Shown here piece by piece: positions 5,967 to 6,794 of a stretch of 6,794 nt of DNA. A program made the position numbers and the translations under genes. The notes under the pieces were generated by a model. The model saw nothing but the letters and a program-made list of their open reading frames with translations, made no database searches and had not been told where the DNA came from. Origin of the DNA: Neisseriaceae bacterium (GTDB lineage Bacteria; Pseudomonadota; Gammaproteobacteria; Burkholderiales; UBA11063); NCBI GenBank assembly GCA_947454215.1, contig CANGJN010000029.1, positions 1 to 6,794 of the forward strand, read 5' to 3'. Position 1 is the stretch's first letter; each line of letters starts with the position of its first letter.

Positions 5967-6095
5967 TGTATTTAAGAATTTGATAACTAGTTGTACAATT
6001 AGTTATCAATTTGGTAAGGTGGCATGTGTCGCCCGAAAACATATTGATTTAATCAAACGTAGAAATTATGAGATCTCATGCCAACTCTAAATACA
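5967..6095 (+). ncRNA. Candidate structured small RNA, family unknown
   Basis: Three stems nest into a three-way junction. P1 joins TGTATTTA (5967-5974) to TAAATACA (6088-6095), eight perfect pairs closing the fold. P2 joins TTGATAACTA (5980-5989) to TAGTTATCAA (6000-6009), ten perfect pairs, extended by a G-U pair (5990/5999) and a loop centred on GTAC. P3 joins TGGCATG (6020-6026) to CATGCCA (6077-6083), seven perfect pairs, and contains a smaller TTGA/TCAA hairpin (6044-6056). The 6013-6040 stretch is the most G+C-rich part of an otherwise very AT-rich spacer. A promoter places the transcript start at the base of P1. I found no match to conserved parts of 6S, RNase P, SRP RNA, tmRNA, or the common riboswitches I know. 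No T-run terminator follows. It could be a housekeeping RNA too diverged to recognise, a regulatory RNA or a remnant. Confidence 0.45.
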
Positions 6096-6241
6096 ATTGA
6101 ATAGTTGATTTCATATCAATAAAAAAACAACTTATAACAGATTTAAGTATACCTGTATTTTCTATAAAATATCCTAAAATTCTAACAATGTTATTAGTTG
6201 GTAAAAAATTAACAAAATATATGCTATTTATTAAAAAAATA

Positions 6242-6414
6242 GTTACTACTCAGCAATATTAACATACTGTTTTGATTGTAAAAAATTAAAATTTACTAAA
6301 TTGTATAAATTTTTATAATGCTGTATTTATAACATTGTTTAAATTATTTACTAAATAAAATCTATTTCCCGATTGAGATAATTACAAACAAATAGTTAAC
6401 CACTGCTGAGTAAC
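6242..6414. repeat. Spaced inverted repeat around an AT-rich loop
   Basis: GTTACTACTCAGCA (6242-6255) is the reverse complement of TGCTGAGTAAC (6404-6414) apart from a three-base ACT insertion, and a short TTAAC/GTTAA match continues inward on both arms. The arms enclose about 130 bases with no gene. It could be a long-range RNA stem or the ends of a worn miniature element, though I see no target-site duplication. Confidence 0.25.
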
Positions 6415-6705
6415 AAAAAATTATTTTTAATTATTTTTATTACATTATTCTATTTTAATATTTTATCATAGATAAACAAATTTATGTTTTATTCAATCTT
6501 CCAAACCACTATTTAACAATTTTAAAAAAATTGGAGTAATTTTATAATTTTATTTTTACAAAAATTTTATTACCATAACCATTTAATTTAATTATAATTA
6601 TTTGTTAAATTTTAGGCTAAAGTTAGCAATTTTATAAAAAATTTAATTTTCATAAAATATTGATTTTTCAATTTGAAATATAGGGAAAAGAAAAGGCACA
6701 TTATA

Positions 6706-6736
6706 CACTGCACAGTGACTTTAATTATAATATAAT
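6706..6736 (+). promoter_or_regulatory. Possible rightward promoter/operator at the window edge
   Basis: Two overlapping TATAAT hexamers (6726-6731 and 6731-6736) are preceded by a short perfect dyad CACTG-CA-CAGTG (6706-6717) at about the -35 distance. This could be an operator-like site before a gene that lies to the right of the window. No good -35 hexamer is visible. Confidence 0.2.
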
Positions 6737-6742
6737 AATGAT

Positions 6743-6793
6743 AGTCTAAAATCAGTTTAAAAATCACCTATAACCTTAAACTTTGATTAGACT
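6743..6793. repeat. Bulged inverted repeat at the right edge
   Basis: AGTCTAA (6743-6749) pairs with TTAGACT (6787-6793), TCA (6752-6754) with TGA (6784-6786), and GTTTAA (6755-6760) with TTAAAC (6776-6781). This gives 16 pairs with one two-base bulge on each side and a 15-base loop. The stem reaches the last bases of the window, so it may be longer. It could be a terminator, a leader hairpin or an operator. Confidence 0.4.
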
Positions 6794-6794
6794 T

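Larger units (their letters stand above)
5521..6794. other. Gene-free AT-rich tract (about 1.27 kb)
   Basis: I see no protein gene on either strand: frames are broken by stops every few codons, and the longest ATG-started run I found (24 codons at 6188-6262) lacks a ribosome site. I see no tRNA, rRNA, tmRNA, RNase P or SRP RNA signature and no CRISPR array. Recognisable content is the operon promoter (5542-5571), alternative hairpins (5654-5688), a TATAAT plus boxA-like element (5780-5856), a promoter-driven structured RNA candidate (5932-6095), a spaced inverted repeat (6242-6414) and dyads at the right edge (6706-6793). From 6415 to 6700 only A/T-rich sequence with weak small dyads is present, for example GCTA-AAGT-TAGC at 6616-6627 and CAATTTT/AAAATTG at 6517-6533. 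It could be an eroded gene remnant or a regulatory and RNA region. Confidence 0.7.

Noticed and set aside
6068..6079. Perfect palindrome ATGAGATCTCAT as an operator
   Set aside because: It overlaps the 3' arm of the P3 helix, and no promoter is placed to make it an operator; probably incidental.
5967..6095. Assignment of the structured region to 6S RNA, RNase P, SRP RNA, tmRNA or a hammerhead ribozyme
   Set aside because: The fold is a three-way junction rather than the long bubble of 6S. The GAGGAAAGTCC, GGAAGGAAGCA and tRNA-like ends of the others are missing, and GAAA occurs without a CTGATGA partner.
6078..6104. ATG reading MPTLNTIE, superficially like the start of ribosomal protein S12
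   Set aside because: It stops after eight codons with no continuation in any frame, and the bases are used by the P3 and P1 helices of the RNA candidate.
6188..6262. A 24-codon frame starting with ATG in the gene-free tract
   Set aside because: No ribosome site precedes it, and frames of this length are expected by chance.
6201..6289. Twelve-base direct repeat GTAAAAAATTAA (6201-6212 and 6278-6289)
   Set aside because: It is almost all A/T in A/T-rich DNA and has no further flanking similarity, so chance is sufficient.
6701..6709. TTATACACT, one mismatch from a DnaA box, in a window containing mnmG
   Set aside because: A replication origin needs a cluster of boxes; I found only this single imperfect one, and the typical rsmG-parAB or dnaA neighbours are absent.
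5521..6794. CRISPR array, tRNA or rRNA genes in the spacer
   Set aside because: There are no regularly spaced repeats, no T-loop (GTTCRA) with cloverleaf context and no conserved rRNA start or end on either strand.

Overview
The window is strongly AT-rich chromosomal DNA from what looks like a host-associated member of the Pseudomonadota with a reduced or fast-evolving genome. The MnmG C-terminus ([18 protein letters not shown]) and the YqgE-RuvX gene pair are typical of beta- and gammaproteobacteria. The strong AT bias, the Lys/Asn/Ile-rich proteins, the relaxed family motifs in RuvX and YqgE and a long gene-free tract suggest an endosymbiont or intracellular lineage. I cannot name the genus from this sequence.

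Layout. (1) 19-1644, plus strand: a 541-residue protein of no family I recognise. Three stretches of it appear to be diverged copies of one module of roughly 90 residues, with a polar linker between copies 1 and 2. Its frame is open to the left edge, so it may begin outside the window. (2) 1645-1784: a short convergent gap with a possible terminator hairpin. (3) 1785-5506, minus strand: a tightly packed five-gene unit read right to left, yqgE > ruvX > mnmG > GtrA-family membrane protein > EVE-domain protein. Neighbours overlap or lie at most 16 bases apart. A clear Shine-Dalgarno precedes yqgE, ruvX, mnmG and the EVE gene, and a modest GAGA precedes the proposed TTG start of the GtrA gene. One promoter upstream of yqgE could serve the whole unit. 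(4) 5521-6794: about 1.27 kb with no credible protein gene.

How the genes fit together. Three operon members are tied to RNA metabolism: MnmG makes the cmnm5 modification at tRNA U34, RuvX/YqgF is a RuvC-like nuclease linked to 16S rRNA 5' processing, and the EVE domain is a PUA-like fold suspected of binding modified nucleotides. YqgE is a conserved protein of uncertain function that commonly travels with RuvX. The GtrA-like protein is a small four-helix membrane protein of the polyisoprenyl-sugar translocation type and has no obvious link to the others. mnmG sits here without its usual rsmG-parA-parB neighbours.

The most interesting signal is in the gene-free tract. A sigma70-like promoter (5932-5960) places a transcription start almost exactly at the base of a compensated, nested three-stem fold (5967-6095). 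I think this is a small structured RNA of a type I cannot assign. An rRNA-leader-like boxA (5845-5856) lies upstream of it with no rRNA gene following. The right edge carries a further bulged inverted repeat, cut off by the end of the window.
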